From: Casuarina equisetifolia
Lineage: Eukaryota; Streptophyta; Magnoliopsida; Fagales; Casuarinaceae
Assembly: GCA_028551475.1 (NCBI GenBank)
Contig: CM052355.1
Location: forward strand, 24,331,580 to 24,395,579
Length of the DNA stretch: 64,000 bases
Direction of reading: 5' to 3'
Shown piece by piece: positions 63,441 through 64,000 of the stretch. Both the position numbers and the translations under genes were made by a program. The notes under the pieces are model-generated. The model had not been told where the DNA came from, did not search any database, and saw only the letters and a list, made by a program, of their open reading frames with translations. The stretch's first letter is position 1, and the number at the start of each line of letters is the position of its first letter.

Positions 63441-64000
63441 CGATATTTTAGTGTATGACGCCTCTAATGTCGTATATAGAAGAAATTCGTAAATCAATCA
63501 TTTAGTTACATAAGAAATTTAGAGCTTGTACACAGAGAGTTTCCACCACAATGATGTCGATAGAGCGAGTCTATCAAGCCTCGAAGGATAGCATGGGGGG
63601 TCAATCAGGAAGCGCCACCTCCAAAACAAGACATTCGATTAAAAGCAGTCGGCGTTTCTGGTACCACCACCGCACTACCTTGTTTCAGCATCTTCCTGAG
63701 ATCGAATGAATTCTGAAGCAATGCATATCCAAACTACTTGGACAGAAGGCCCATGTAGTTGTCCCGTGAAGTCGGCACTGTCCAAACAAAAGTAGATTTA
63801 TATGAACTTGGACTGAGCCCTCTTGGGGTAGGCCCAGGTCTCAATTGGAATGTGAGATATATCATAGGTGGAGCATGGTGATGAGTGGTAGGAGGCCTTT
63901 CCCCCAGAGAATGGGCCAAATTTTTGAGGCCTGAATACCATCGGTCAAGGCTGATTTTGGCACACACTGCAACAAATTTGAAGGGAAGAGGCTGTTTTAG
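63441..64000. other. Upstream flank of the subtilase gene to window end
   Basis: No second gene seen. GACTGAGCCCTCTTGGGGTAGGCCC (here about 63811-63835, 25 bp) resembles the duplicated block near 49.95-50.15 kb, a possible dispersed repeat. Confidence 0.4.

Overview
This is nuclear DNA of a flowering plant. The genes are split by GT-AG introns. There is an AGAMOUS-lineage MADS gene with the N-terminal extension typical of angiosperm C-lineage members, a brassinosteroid P450 of the CYP724 type, a plastid ADP-glucose pyrophosphorylase small subunit, and a decayed insertion of plastid rpoB-rpoC1-rpoC2 DNA that keeps the rpoC1 group II intron (absent from grasses). AT-rich gene-poor stretches are filled with old, broken LTR retrotransposons. 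The AG protein is divergent in its K/C region, which would fit an early-diverging angiosperm, but the species is not proven by the sequence.

Layout. 1-5965: right-hand part of a Ty1-copia element with Sirevirus-like features, inactivated by stops, with a 1.63 kb 3' LTR. 5966-9848: gene-free, with a Ty3/gypsy gag scrap, a 25-bp minisatellite and LTR-like repeats. 9849-17758 (-): seven-coding-exon AGAMOUS-like gene, 240 aa. 17.8-27.7 kb: AG promoter, then relics of two copia elements and a gypsy pol/gag pair meeting head to head at about 25.15 kb. 27828-30478 (+): PHD-finger plus telobox-Myb gene, 530 aa. 31048-35655: nuclear plastid insertion (NUPT). 35769-36485 (-): intronless RING-H2 E3 ligase gene. 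38157-41257 (-): eight-exon AGPase small-subunit gene, 515 aa. 42.9-50.8 kb (-): one old copia element recognisable from both LTRs, PBS and PPT, with a 1.6 kb gag-only LTR element (TR-GAG type) nested inside it. 54280-56983 (+): nine-exon CYP724 gene, 471 aa. 57574-63358 (-): eleven-exon subtilase of the SBT5/AIR3 type, 765 aa, convergent with the P450.

The genes are not an operon or obvious cluster; each has its own promoter and an unrelated role (flower development, chromatin/telomere-motif binding, ubiquitin transfer, starch synthesis, brassinosteroid synthesis, secreted proteolysis). For all four spliced genes I assembled exons by hand and the phases close exactly (723, 1593, 1548, 1416 and 2298 nt including stop for AG, PHD-telobox, AGPS, CYP724 and SBT5). 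I did not find a convincing new biological system; the most interesting items are the nested gag-only element whose ORF opens inside its own LTR, the rearranged NUPT with an in-frame rpoC1-rpoC2 fusion, and the PHD/telobox protein with an 11-residue acidic repeat.
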